From Candidatus Poribacteria bacterium (GTDB lineage Bacteria; Poribacteria; WGA-4E; WGA-3G), in the NCBI GenBank assembly GCA_009835515.1, contig VXXH01000376.1, positions 1-16,960 of the forward strand: DNA of 16,960 nt. Reading direction: 5' to 3'. A model generated the notes under the pieces. The model saw only the letters and a list, made by a program, of their open reading frames with translations. It was not told where the DNA came from and searched no databases. The position numbers and the translations under genes are program-made. Positions 6,964 through 15,215 of the stretch are shown in pieces (the first letter of the stretch is position 1; each line of letters opens with the position of its first letter).

Positions 6964-9071
6964 GCCTGCGCCTCCAATTTTTTGACGCAGGTATCAATAT
7001 GCCGGAATTGCCACGTCCAGCGCGTGTTATAGAGGAACTGCCGTAGGTCAAATCGGTTGTCGTCCGGCGAATAAGATTCGGCGTGGTAAGAGGGTGTTAG
7101 CGTCGTCATTTTATGGCGATTGATGGCGTAATATCTAAAGAAGCGTTTTACCTTTTCGGCGACCTCGCGCGGCGGCAGATGATCCCACTCCTGAACTAAT
7201 TTTTCAAACATACTCACGGGACCACACTGCTCCATTTTCCGAAGCTGCCCAAATCGACTCAATTCGGCATAAGTCATTCCCATGTCGTCTTCATCGGTTT
7301 GCGTATAAGTTTCAGTGATGGGTTCCAGTTCTGCTGTCGGTGGTGCCTCTACAATCTCAGCGAGTGCTGTATAACCGAGATGATGTTCCGCCCATTTTAG
7401 GAAACGCCGCAGATCGTGTTTGCTGATCCCGCCGATCGGATTGATGTCCCCGCTGCTGCAATCGTATTTTGTGAGGTAACCGCGCAGTGCTTCGTCAACG
7501 TTACCGGTGCCTAAAACGAGAAGTGTGCCTTCACGGTTTCGGACCCACGGCATCATCTGTGCGAATAGGTAACTCAGCACCATCCGTAGCCTTGCCTGTA
7601 TGTTCTGGAGTGCCTGATTTTCCTGATAGGTACCGCCTTCAACCTTGAATCGCGGTTTTTTCTGCGTAATACGCGTAAAGAGTGATTGCAGCGCGTTAAC
7701 AAGTCCATCCATATTGATGTCCAGATGATGTGCGCCAATCTGCGCTGCGAGTTGTTTCGCGCGTTTCCGGGTCTCGCGCGAACTATTCTCTGTACCAATA
7801 TAGCATGTATACAACAGACGATTGGCGAGTTCACACGGGTCTGTGAAAACATCGAGTGTCTCACCATCCGCAAGCCAACGGTTGATGTCGTTGATGACTG
7901 CTCTATCTTTTTCACGGACCGCTTTTGCTACTAACTGGCACATTGAACCGACGAGTGTCGCAACGGCACCGCTGTCTGCACCGCCAGAGAGTGGGATGAA
8001 ATAACCCTCCGCCCCAGATCTGCGTAGGTAATCCCAGAGCCAACAGGCGGGCCCCAAGGCGATCTCTGCTTCCGGTTCGTGTGTATGTGGCTCGATTGGA
8101 AGAGAAGATTGGAAGAGAAGATTGGAAGATTGGGCACCTTTCCCGCCTTCTATTCCTATATCAAAATCGACATCTATCTGGGGGAGTCGCTCGGTTTTAC
8201 TCGCTTGCACAGCACGACTCGCCTTTGCACCCCGATAGGTACGGACATCGTGAAGATTTACCGTAGCCGTGACGACCTCTACATCCTTGAGTGAGAATTG
8301 AGAGCCTTGCGCCAAGATTTCACCGTTTTGGGCAATCAGTGCGCAGCCATCGAAATAGAGTCTACCTCCGTCACATCCTTGTTGGTTCGCGTAGAGATAG
8401 ACACCCCCGTTTTTGGCACTCGCGTTCCGAATCAGTGCGATGCGTGTATCGAGTTTGCGTAGCTCATGATGGGAACCGGAACCGTTACCGATGATCTCTA
8501 CACCGGCGTTGCCGAAATGGATATGCGGACTCATCGGCACAAAGAGCTCTTCACAGGTTTCAGCTGCCAAAAGCGTATCCGCAGTCGCTATCGCTGCGAT
8601 ACCGATGGGTACCTGCCGTTGTCCTGTCAGTTCGGTAATCTCGCGTGGCAGTGTGTACGGTTCGGTGGTCCAACCCCGCTCCCATGCCACAAACCAGCGT
8701 TGCTCCCGATAATTGCCATCGCTCGCCAGTACCATCTTCGGACGGATTAATAACAGTTTTCCATCTAACACGAAGACCCGACAGTTATAACGGACATTTT
8801 TGTGCATGACAGGCATACCGATATCGCACAGAATGCCATCAGTGTACCCGCCTTTGAGGATACACGCAAGCGATTCCCAGCTATGCCGCAGCGTGTCAAG
8901 TTCCAGAAAATGGTCTTCACAAGAATACCCTGTGATTTCCAGTTCCGGTCCCAACCGATACCGCGCGCCACTCGCTTTCGCGATCTCAATAGATTCAATA
9001 ATACGCGCCGTATTGCCTTCAAAGTCGAGACTCCACTGATTCAGGTTGCACGTCGCAAGAACTGCTTTCAT
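6960..9071 (-). CDS. nadE: glutamine-dependent NAD+ synthetase, eukaryote-like type
   Basis: Makes NAD+ from nicotinate adenine dinucleotide using ATP and ammonia from glutamine. The N-terminal nitrilase-type glutaminase (about 1-290) has its triad at E45 ([10 protein letters not shown]), K112 (IRPKMVLA) and C173 (ETCEELFVP). The synthetase domain (about 335-680) has the ATP loop LSGGADS (361-367) and [20 protein letters not shown] (521-540), then [10 protein letters not shown]. By memory the length (703) and these blocks match human NADSYN1 and yeast Qns1 more closely than the roughly 540-680-residue bacterial forms. The linker (about 312-325) is coded by a 13-bp tandem repeat. AAGGA sits 7 nt before the ATG. 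Its stop overlaps the wzi start. Confidence 0.95.
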   Translation of the reverse strand: MKAVLATCNLNQWSLDFEGNTARIIESIEIAKASGARYRLGPELEITGYSCEDHFLELDTLRHSWESLACILKGGYTDGILCDIGMPVMHKNVRYNCRVFVLDGKLLLIRPKMVLASDGNYREQRWFVAWERGWTTEPYTLPREITELTGQRQVPIGIAAIATADTLLAAETCEELFVPMSPHIHFGNAGVEIIGNGSGSHHELRKLDTRIALIRNASAKNGGVYLYANQQGCDGGRLYFDGCALIAQNGEILAQGSQFSLKDVEVVTATVNLHDVRTYRGAKASRAVQASKTERLPQIDVDFDIGIEGGKGAQSSNLLFQSSLPIEPHTHEPEAEIALGPACWLWDYLRRSGAEGYFIPLSGGADSGAVATLVGSMCQLVAKAVREKDRAVINDINRWLADGETLDVFTDPCELANRLLYTCYIGTENSSRETRKRAKQLAAQIGAHHLDINMDGLVNALQSLFTRITQKKPRFKVEGGTYQENQALQNIQARLRMVLSYLFAQMMPWVRNREGTLLVLGTGNVDEALRGYLTKYDCSSGDINPIGGISKHDLRRFLKWAEHHLGYTALAEIVEAPPTAELEPITETYTQTDEDDMGMTYAELSRFGQLRKMEQCGPVSMFEKLVQEWDHLPPREVAEKVKRFFRYYAINRHKMTTLTPSYHAESYSPDDNRFDLRQFLYNTRWTWQFRHIDTCVKKLEAQA
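8094..8128. repeat. 13-bp tandem repeat inside nadE
   Basis: The unit GATTGGAAGAGAA occurs twice in full (8094-8106, 8107-8119) and then partially (8120-8128), followed by ATTGGG. It codes on the - strand for the low-complexity linker [14 protein letters not shown] between the glutaminase and synthetase domains. Because 13 is not a multiple of 3, gain or loss of a unit would break the gene. Confidence 0.75.
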
Positions 9072-9088
9072 GTTTCTGTCCTTAGACT

Positions 9089-9184
9089 GGTTATCAGTTA
9101 TCAGTCGTCGGTTTTCAGTTAGGAGGTGCTTTTGTTAATCAGATGTCTCTTTAACTGACAACTGATAACTGAGTACTGACAACC
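9089..9184. repeat. MITE-like imperfect palindrome, CAGTTATCAG type
   Basis: The left arm (9089-9121, GGTTATCAGTTATCAG start) and right arm (9152-9184, ending CTGACAACC) are inverted copies matching at 26 of 33 positions, around a 30-bp centre. The element fills almost the whole gap between nadE and the 442-aa gene, ending 2 bp from that gene's stop at 9187. It could fold into a long hairpin in RNA and act as a 3'-end stabiliser or terminator. No coding capacity is seen. Confidence 0.75.
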
Positions 9185-9186
9185 AC

Positions 9187-10515
9187 TTACGTTTTCTGCG
9201 GTTTTTTACGAGCGGCTGGAAATAGGATATTGTTCAGGATTAACCTATATCCGGGTGAATGTTTATGCAAATCAAGGTTCGTCGGGATTGCCCCTTCGCC
9301 GACAAGGTGGCGATAATCCTCTGGATCATGTCCACCGAGAAATGTAAAGGTGCCTTTCCCTAGTTTACCGTGAATGTATTTCGCGTAGTTTGTACCTTCT
9401 ACCTGTCCGAGAATCGTGATAGCCCCTCGGATCTTGTCCATATTAAACGAGGTCGTCTGACCGAGATAGCCCGGCACAACGCTAACATGGTTTTGCGTGA
9501 GCATTGTTGGAATGGGATCGTGCTTTGCGGCGAATTCAAAAAGTTTGAAATCTTCAACGCCACTCTGTGCATCTCTATCAGGGTTCGGATTGTCTATGTC
9601 CGAAAATTCGTATCGGTACGGATTCGTATGGAGGCTGAAATTCTCAAATGCCAAGGTACGCTGAAAGTCGAGTCGCCCTTCAGCATCGCCGGCAATCGGT
9701 GTTCCATCGAGTTCAGGTGCTACGATGTCAATTGCCCCGCCGCGTGTCGCCAGTGCAATGTCGAGTGTTTCCGGTGCAGAACACATTGCGAAGATGAATC
9801 CACCGTTAGCGATATAGTCTGCTATCATTTGGGCGGTTTGTCCTTTATGCTGCGCGACCCTTTGAAATCCGGCTTCCGCTGCCGCCTGCTCAAACATCAG
9901 CATCCGCTGCTGATACCAGACTTGCGTCGAAAACGAGGCGTGAAATTTACCGTGCTGACCGGTGAAATCCTCGTGGTGTAAGTGGAGCCAGTCGTAGCCT
10001 TTTGCCTGTAGGATGCCGCTTTGTACCTCTTTATCCCAGATTTCGTCATAGGGGATCTGCGCATAATCCAGCGCAATTTTGACCGCGTCGTCCCACGGAT
10101 CTCGATACGGAGATGCCTTTGATGGTGCATATACAGCGATCTTCGGTGCTTTTTCTAAGAGGATCTCGTCCATATTGCTGCCTTCAAGAACAGATTGCTT
10201 AATGCTGGTATAGTCGGCATCGCTCATCGGTTCAAAACGGACACCCATTAGGACAGCACGGACTCGCACATCTTGTGAATCTGGGAGAACGAACGCACCC
10301 CCGCGATAGTTCAGCCACCAGTAGCATCGGTACTCACGTGGAACTTGCAGTGCCCAGTACGTCAAGCCGTACGCTTTCAGGTGGTTGGTCTGCTTCCCCT
10401 GCTCCATCGGTATCAAAAGCCACTGTGCAGTGGCAGCGTTGACCACAATAATGGATATGATCAATATAGAAAATCGGACAATGTGTGTTAATTGGGTGTA
10501 AGATTTTTTCATCAT
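9187..10515 (-). CDS. conserved secreted protein (family often mislabelled asparagine synthetase B)
   Basis: A 442-residue protein with an N-terminal signal peptide or anchor (about 13-30, ending NAATA). I recognise blocks from a family common in Bacteroidota: LKAYGLTYWAL and WWLNYRGGAFVLP (47-78), YDWLHLHHEDFTGQHGKF (174-191), GGFIFAMCSAPETLDIALA (238-256), PTMLTQNH (336-343) and LGGHDPEDY (393-401), then SPGYRLILNNILFPAA. The usual database label is asparagine synthetase B, but no N-terminal catalytic Cys or ATP pyrophosphatase loop is seen, so I do not accept that function. The open alpha/beta feel and Cys245 in FAMCSA hint at a GATase-like fold, which is speculative. The gene overlaps the upstream 915-aa gene by 4 bp (ATGA), so the two proteins are probably made together. 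Confidence 0.75.
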   Translation of the reverse strand: MMKKSYTQLTHIVRFSILIISIIVVNAATAQWLLIPMEQGKQTNHLKAYGLTYWALQVPREYRCYWWLNYRGGAFVLPDSQDVRVRAVLMGVRFEPMSDADYTSIKQSVLEGSNMDEILLEKAPKIAVYAPSKASPYRDPWDDAVKIALDYAQIPYDEIWDKEVQSGILQAKGYDWLHLHHEDFTGQHGKFHASFSTQVWYQQRMLMFEQAAAEAGFQRVAQHKGQTAQMIADYIANGGFIFAMCSAPETLDIALATRGGAIDIVAPELDGTPIAGDAEGRLDFQRTLAFENFSLHTNPYRYEFSDIDNPNPDRDAQSGVEDFKLFEFAAKHDPIPTMLTQNHVSVVPGYLGQTTSFNMDKIRGAITILGQVEGTNYAKYIHGKLGKGTFTFLGGHDPEDYRHLVGEGAIPTNLDLHKHSPGYRLILNNILFPAARKKPQKT

Positions 10516-13259
10516 TCTTCACGTTTTGTATCAGTTTGGACAGCGCCGCCTAAAATGGCAGGTTCATGTCCAAACACGATCTGGCCGTTGTGCATCAATG
10601 GTGCTTCGGTGGTTATTGGACTTTCCGTGTTAATTCTCCAGAGTTGGCCGTTGTTTTCATATAAAATCCAGCGTCCTTCAGGCGGAATCCAGACCGGATG
10701 AGAGCCGCCTTTCTGGGTTAACTGTCGTTCTGTCGGCACGCCGTCGCCTGCGTAGGTGATGAGCCAAATTTGCTGATGATTCCCTTCTGTGCGTGTGAAT
10801 GCCAACCGATTTGGATCGGCAGGCGACCAAGCCGGTTGCGTATCATCTGCGGGGGACACTACAATCGGTTCTACACTCGTTTTCACTTGATCAAATGCGT
10901 AGATATTTCGTCTCTGTTTCTCAGCATTTGAGGCGATGTCATTCGGGTTTTCGATTGTTCCCGCTGTGACATACGCGAGCATGCTACCGTCGCTATTCCA
11001 AGCAGGTGTGAAACTTTTCAACGCAGTTGATGGAACAACATATTCGGATCCACTCGGGATGTGCCGCATAACAACCCGACTCCGATTGCCAACATCCGGA
11101 CGTGTATAAGCGATATATTGTGCGTCCGGTGAGATTACCACATCCTTTGCCATCTCGCGTCTATCAAGTAGCAAACTCCCATCGGGTGTATCGGGGCCTC
11201 GGATGATAACGTTCCCGTCTGGGTCTTGGTAGGTAAGTGTGCCGTCGTTTGCGACTGTCGGGCTGTGTCCAGTGTCGAATGGGACACTCATACCATCGGG
11301 CGAAATGCCCCAGATGATATTGTCATAAGTCAAGTAGATAACGCCGGGGAGTTGTTCAGTTTGTAGCGGGTCCTGCTGTTCCGTAGTGGTGAGGTCTCTG
11401 GGTTCAGGTGCTGCGCTCTTACTTTCTTTTATTTTTGCGGCAACGTCTGTCTTAGGCGTGAATTCTTCTATGTCTCCAAGTTCCCAACCGACACCGTTTG
11501 CTTCCCAGAGAAAACCGATGCCTTTTGTCCAATATTTCCACTCCTCATTGACACGTCCGTTGCGGGTAATGCTAAAGATATCTTCGGGTTCACCGAAGCG
11601 TCTTTTGATTTCCCAGCGTCCGCCATCCTCAATCTCCGCCATATTCCCGTCTGTATCGATGTAACTTGCGAGGATTTCAATATTGATATGAGAAGTAGTC
11701 TGCCCTGGCAAAATATTGACGGGGGCAGGCTCACCACGCACTGGATGGCGCGTGCCATATATCCCGACACCGTCGGTGATGCCTGTTTTGCCATCGTCAT
11801 TTGCATCCATTACTGCCATAACATAATAAGTGCCTGGTAGGATGTTGACTAAATAATTGCCATCTCCAGCAACCGTGATAGGTATCGCAATCGGTTCGCT
11901 GAAGTCGGGACTATATGAAAGCGTTAAAATACCTTGTTGAATCGGATAGCCATCCCATGTAATGCGCCCCGCGAGAATGCCCTGTTCAATATGCGCTTCG
12001 ATGCCGGGAGGTGTTGCGTGGAGGTGTCCGTTTGCATCGTAGTGCGCGCTTATAAGGAGATCAATCTTCCGGTTTTCACCAGCACTCAGTGTGATCGGTA
12101 CCGGTGGCTGCGTTGTGATATCCACGGTTCCATAGCCGCCCAAACCGTCCCCTTCACTGTATCTGCCATCTTTATTGGCATCTAAGTTAACAATAACATA
12201 ATATTCACCAGGCGGGAGGGCTATATGAAATGTACCGTCGGTAGCGGTTTCGCCGCTCGCGATAGGGGTAACTAAGGTAGATTCAGCGTACACCTCTATG
12301 CGCGCAGATGTCCCTTCAGGGAGCGATACTTTACCTGTGAGTATGCTTGAATTTTCTTGGGATGTCTGTTTCCGTTGTTGATAAGTTGCACTAATTGTTA
12401 TGCCAATATCTGTGATGAGTTTGTTGGGTGAAATCAATACGGGTTCAGGAAACTCGCCGCGTTTTCGCATGTTTTCGACACCATAAAACCCGAAGTCATC
12501 TCCGGCGTCGAGTTTATTCGTCTTATTGTTATCGACAATCGCCATTAGATAGTATTTACCCGGCGGCAAATTGAGTATCCATGCCCCTGAATCCGACACA
12601 GTGGTAATCCCTGCACGATATTTCCAAGATAAATCTGTATAAGCGAGAATTAAGGCTTTACGCCCTTCAGGCGCAAAAGGCTTTGGGTTTTCCTCATCAA
12701 GTGCGAGGCTAAGGGTCCCGGTACAACCAGAGGTTGCTGCACGTAAATCGGCTTGGAACTGTTGGAGTTCGGTCGGTCGATATCGGGATGCTGGAACGAG
12801 GATAAATTTTCCATCAGTCTGTGTTGCTCGCGCGGTTATCGGAATCTCTATGCTCCGAATGGTTTCTCTGTGATCTACTTTGATTATCTGATACTTCTGT
12901 TTCTCGTCATCCCACTGAGTTACCCCGAAGATACCGAAGCCGTCACCGGCATCGAAATTGCCTGACTTGTCAACATCTACATAAGCCGCGAGATAATATT
13001 GACCGGGTTCGACGCTAAGTTCAAACTGCCCATCACCGAGTTTCGGAATCCCACTGATGTACAACTCCCGTAGTTTTTCATCCCGATAGACAGATACATT
13101 TGCGTGCGACAGATCATGCCCGTCCCAAATAATCCGTCCTGTTATCGTGGCTGTCATCCGTCTCGTGTCCGCATTTTCTTGGGCGGAAAGGTGTTGGCAG
13201 AATATTCCACTTATAGTGCCAATACTGATGACGAGAAGTAGCAGCAGCAACCGTTTCAT
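10512..13259 (-). CDS. secreted repeat protein: four EF-loop beta-sandwich repeats plus TolB-like propeller
   Basis: A 915-residue protein with a signal peptide (about 1-26, ending LSAQ). Four related domains of roughly 110-130 residues each contain a GxYYLxAxxD segment running into an Asp-rich loop like an EF-hand or dockerin calcium loop: D95-D106 (DVDKSGNFDAGD), D243-D254, D360-D371 and D485-D496, each followed by GxGxYG or a variant. They read as carboxypeptidase-regulatory or SdrD-B-like beta-sandwiches. After a spacer (545-635) come PD40/TolB-type blades (ISPDAQYIAYTRPD near 709, PAWNSDGSMLAY near 752, PAWSPADPNRLAFTR near 809, PVWIPPEGRWILYENN near 855). The role is unknown; calcium-dependent stability and polymer or protein binding at the surface are inferred. 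AAAGGA lies 7 nt before the ATG. Confidence 0.8.
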   Translation of the reverse strand: MKRLLLLLLVISIGTISGIFCQHLSAQENADTRRMTATITGRIIWDGHDLSHANVSVYRDEKLRELYISGIPKLGDGQFELSVEPGQYYLAAYVDVDKSGNFDAGDGFGIFGVTQWDDEKQKYQIIKVDHRETIRSIEIPITARATQTDGKFILVPASRYRPTELQQFQADLRAATSGCTGTLSLALDEENPKPFAPEGRKALILAYTDLSWKYRAGITTVSDSGAWILNLPPGKYYLMAIVDNNKTNKLDAGDDFGFYGVENMRKRGEFPEPVLISPNKLITDIGITISATYQQRKQTSQENSSILTGKVSLPEGTSARIEVYAESTLVTPIASGETATDGTFHIALPPGEYYVIVNLDANKDGRYSEGDGLGGYGTVDITTQPPVPITLSAGENRKIDLLISAHYDANGHLHATPPGIEAHIEQGILAGRITWDGYPIQQGILTLSYSPDFSEPIAIPITVAGDGNYLVNILPGTYYVMAVMDANDDGKTGITDGVGIYGTRHPVRGEPAPVNILPGQTTSHINIEILASYIDTDGNMAEIEDGGRWEIKRRFGEPEDIFSITRNGRVNEEWKYWTKGIGFLWEANGVGWELGDIEEFTPKTDVAAKIKESKSAAPEPRDLTTTEQQDPLQTEQLPGVIYLTYDNIIWGISPDGMSVPFDTGHSPTVANDGTLTYQDPDGNVIIRGPDTPDGSLLLDRREMAKDVVISPDAQYIAYTRPDVGNRSRVVMRHIPSGSEYVVPSTALKSFTPAWNSDGSMLAYVTAGTIENPNDIASNAEKQRRNIYAFDQVKTSVEPIVVSPADDTQPAWSPADPNRLAFTRTEGNHQQIWLITYAGDGVPTERQLTQKGGSHPVWIPPEGRWILYENNGQLWRINTESPITTEAPLMHNGQIVFGHEPAILGGAVQTDTKREE

Positions 13260-13315
13260 ATTTTATTCCTTTAACCGTGTTCCTTTGCTATTTGGTTTTA
13301 AGTTACGTGCTATTA

Positions 13316-13344
13316 ATAGTAACACATACAAAGATAATTTGCAA
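13316..13344 (-). promoter_or_regulatory. candidate sigma70 promoter for the 915-aa gene operon
   Basis: Read on the - strand: TTGCAA (13344-13339), a 17-bp spacer, then TACTAT (13321-13316). The start would fall near 13309, giving a leader of about 50 nt to the ATG at 13259. The -10 matches consensus at 4 of 6 positions, so it is only moderately convincing. Confidence 0.45.
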
Positions 13345-13397
13345 GCGGACAGTTATTTCAGAACAGCGTCATTCAATTCCCTATTTTTAAAAAATGC

Positions 13398-13425
13398 TTG
13401 ACAAAAAGTGTGTTTTTTTTATCAT
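13398..13425 (+). promoter_or_regulatory. strong sigma70-type promoter for the His-rich/Cys-rich/GspC-like operon
   Basis: A perfect TTGACA at 13398-13403, a 16-bp spacer ending in a T run, and TATCAT at 13420-13425. The expected start is near 13432, about 355 nt upstream of the ATG at 13789. It is divergent from the candidate promoter at 13316-13344, with about 54 bp between the two -35 boxes, so a shared regulator could act on both. Confidence 0.7.
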
Positions 13426-13431
13426 AGGTGT

Positions 13432-13788
13432 GACGTTGTATCTTCGCTGAGGTCTCCGACGCGGGAAAAAGCGTGGATCGCGTCAGGGCAGCACTCCCTT
13501 TTTCGGGATGCTGCGCAGGTGTCCAACCACCGGCGCAGCGTAGCACTGCCATATCGTGAGTATAGCAGCACTGGTTTCTATTATAGCAGGTGACGGGTGT
13601 TATATGCTATAACAATAGAGACCAGCCCCTCTTGGGACGGATTGCCTGAACCTTCCTTTTCTTTGTTGCTTTAAGGCAATTCCGCCATCCGTTGAATTCA
13701 ACCTCGCAACGCACCCGACACATCGACGCGTCGGGGTGGTTGCGACCGACACCGATGCAGACGTGTATTGGTGATAAGGAGTGAAAAC
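13432..13788 (+). promoter_or_regulatory. long structured 5' leader with several hairpins, two mutually exclusive
   Basis: No gene is seen in this 357-nt stretch. Perfect or near-perfect stems: A, GACGCG/CGCGTC (13458-13463 with 13479-13484). B, 10 bp with one bulge, GCAGCA-c-TCCC against GGGATGCTGC (13488-13498 with 13505-13514). C, 9 bp including one G-T pair plus 4 bp, ATGCTGCGC-a-GGTG against CACC-g-GCGCAGCGT (13508-13521 with 13528-13541). D, TTATAGCA/TGCTATAA (13581-13588 with 13605-13612). E, ATTGCCT/AGGCAAT (13641-13647 with 13674-13680). F, CGCAAC and CCCGAC against GTCGGG and GTTGCG (13705-13744). B and C share 13508-13514 and cannot coexist. AAGGAG at 13776-13781 is the ribosome-binding site. 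I do not recognise a known riboswitch class. Confidence 0.5.
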
Positions 13789-14487
13789 ATGTTTTTACGA
13801 ACCTATTGGGTCCCGATCACGATCTTTATAGCCGTGCTGATGAGCTGCAGTCTGATTTTGTTGCAGCCGAGAGAGAGACCCCCTATAAAAATCTACAAAA
13901 CCACCGAGATTGAGACACAGACGGCGAAACCACCGCCGCCGGGGGCTGACCCGAATGGACACTGGCACGGCGATGAATGGCATGCCGCGCCGCATGAAGC
14001 AGACACCGGGGATGAGACACCGCGTTCGCAGCCCCGCCCACTTCCTGAAACGGCATTAGAAGGTCACTTATCGCCTGAAGAAGCGTATCAGGCGTTGCGT
14101 GAGAAGTATCCCGACCGGACGAACAACCCACACCCGTTTGAGAATGTGCCTGTAGACCTTTATGACTTTGAAGCCACGAAAGCCGCGTTTATGGATCACT
14201 TCAATTTCTACGTGGCACAAGGCGGAAATAAGCCTGAAGTTTTTGAGAATAACCGTGAGGTGCGCATCGCATACGCAGTGATGACAAATATTTCCAACGC
14301 CGCGCAACCCTGGGTCGGTCTCTTTACCCGTGAACAGCGTGAGGAAATTAAGGAGCTGCGTAGACGCTACCGTGAGTTTCAAGGGGTCAACGTCAATCAT
14401 GATCGTGTTTGGCAACTGGTCAAGGATGAAGGGTATAGTGTCTCAGAAGCACTGGATATTTCCAGAGAGGAGGACAGCAACCGATGA
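13789..14487 (+). CDS. membrane-anchored His-rich/Pro-rich protein of unknown function
   Basis: A 232-residue protein with an N-terminal hydrophobic segment (about 6-26). LMSC (17-20) could be an atypical lipobox, otherwise this is a signal anchor. A proline-rich stretch (KPPPPGADP) leads into HWHGDEWHAAPHE (58-70), with His at 58, 60, 65 and 69. This resembles the HxxHxH metal-binding motifs of streptococcal histidine-triad proteins but occurs only once. Residues 90-232 are charged and helical, with LSPEEAYQALREKYP (94-108) and a basic REQREEIKELRRRYREF stretch (181-197). The ATG at 13789 is chosen over an upstream in-frame TTG at 13768 because AAGGAG sits 7 nt before it. The stop overlaps the next start by ATGA. 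I know no characterised homologue; metal binding is inferred. Confidence 0.7.
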   Translation: MFLRTYWVPITIFIAVLMSCSLILLQPRERPPIKIYKTTEIETQTAKPPPPGADPNGHWHGDEWHAAPHEADTGDETPRSQPRPLPETALEGHLSPEEAYQALREKYPDRTNNPHPFENVPVDLYDFEATKAAFMDHFNFYVAQGGNKPEVFENNREVRIAYAVMTNISNAAQPWVGLFTREQREEIKELRRRYREFQGVNVNHDRVWQLVKDEGYSVSEALDISREEDSNR

Positions 14488-15215
14488 GAAACGACAGAAC
14501 AGACCTCTGCGTTCTATCTGTGTTGCTGATCGGTCTGCTTTTTATCGTCAGTATAGCAGATGCCCAAAACGTTGCTGAACTTCGGGAGGCGATGGATGAC
14601 GCAGAGGATTTTGTAGACGATAAAGTAGATGACCATGGGGACGCTAACGATCATCTCAATCAGCAGGTCGCGAATTTTGTTCGGTTGCATGGGCATCTTG
14701 TCGGTATAGAGCTACCAAGTCAATCCCCCGCAACGCATACTCAGGCTCTGATCGTCAAGACAACGCAGATCGTCGAAAAACTTATCCAGGCGAATCAGCT
14801 GACCTCCGCGATGGAACAACAGTTAGCCGCCATCGAGACCCAACGCACGACGTGTAATAATCTGTGGGCGGATGTGCAGTTGGCACAAACCGCCTATGAG
14901 GATGCGATTGATGCGTATAATGAGGAAGTGTCTCCAAATGAGCAGATAACAACGGTCGAAGTGCCGCAGGCGCCGCCTGTCGCGTATTTGTATCTCTGTC
15001 CGGGTCCGTGTTCAACGGCGTTTACGACGCAGGTTTTAGCGACGACCACGCATAAGGTGTTTTGTCAAGAGTCACCGTGTAATGGTACGAGCAGGTCCTA
15101 CTACTCCTGCCCACCCAATTATGAGAACATCTGTCCCGGAAAATGGAATCATCAAACGCCCTGTCGGGGTGGCTGCGGAACACTCTTTGCCGATAATACT
15201 GGCCCCCCCCCATAA
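14484..15215 (+). CDS. secreted coiled-coil protein with Cys-rich tail (5' part of a frameshifted gene)
   Basis: A 243-residue product with a signal peptide (about 9-27, cleavage after IADA). Residues 28-155 are acidic and helical, with heptad-like runs (LIVKTTQIVEKLIQANQL, MEQQLAAIETQ) suggesting a coiled coil. Residues 166-235 are Cys-rich, with paired cysteines at 172/176 (CPGPC), 194/199, 209/217 and 227/231 (CRGGC), like small zinc ribbons or disulfide-bonded modules. The frame ends at TAA 15213-15215, directly after nine C (15203-15211). Another frame rich in Cys continues past that point, so this is probably the 5' part of a longer gene. An AGGAGG-like site precedes the ATG, which overlaps the upstream stop by 4 bp. 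Function unknown. Confidence 0.75.
   Translation: MRNDRTDLCVLSVLLIGLLFIVSIADAQNVAELREAMDDAEDFVDDKVDDHGDANDHLNQQVANFVRLHGHLVGIELPSQSPATHTQALIVKTTQIVEKLIQANQLTSAMEQQLAAIETQRTTCNNLWADVQLAQTAYEDAIDAYNEEVSPNEQITTVEVPQAPPVAYLYLCPGPCSTAFTTQVLATTTHKVFCQESPCNGTSRSYYSCPPNYENICPGKWNHQTPCRGGCGTLFADNTGPPP

Noticed and set aside
9187..10515. Asparagine synthetase B, the label this family often carries.
   Set aside because: The protein has a signal peptide and no visible N-terminal nucleophile Cys or PP-loop; the label looks inherited.
4132..13482. An 11-bp string GTGGATCGCGT shared by the repeat near 4132 and the leader near 13472.
   Set aside because: Many 11-bp matches are expected by chance in 17 kb, and the flanks do not align.
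13408..13593. A 61-codon frame on the + strand in the leader, with a start inside the promoter.
   Set aside because: It would begin before the expected transcription start and crosses strong hairpins. No family resemblance is seen.
13432..13788. A known riboswitch or housekeeping RNA (T-box, cobalamin, 4.5S, tmRNA, RNase P).
   Set aside because: I looked for their hallmark conserved boxes by eye and found none; only generic hairpins are supported.
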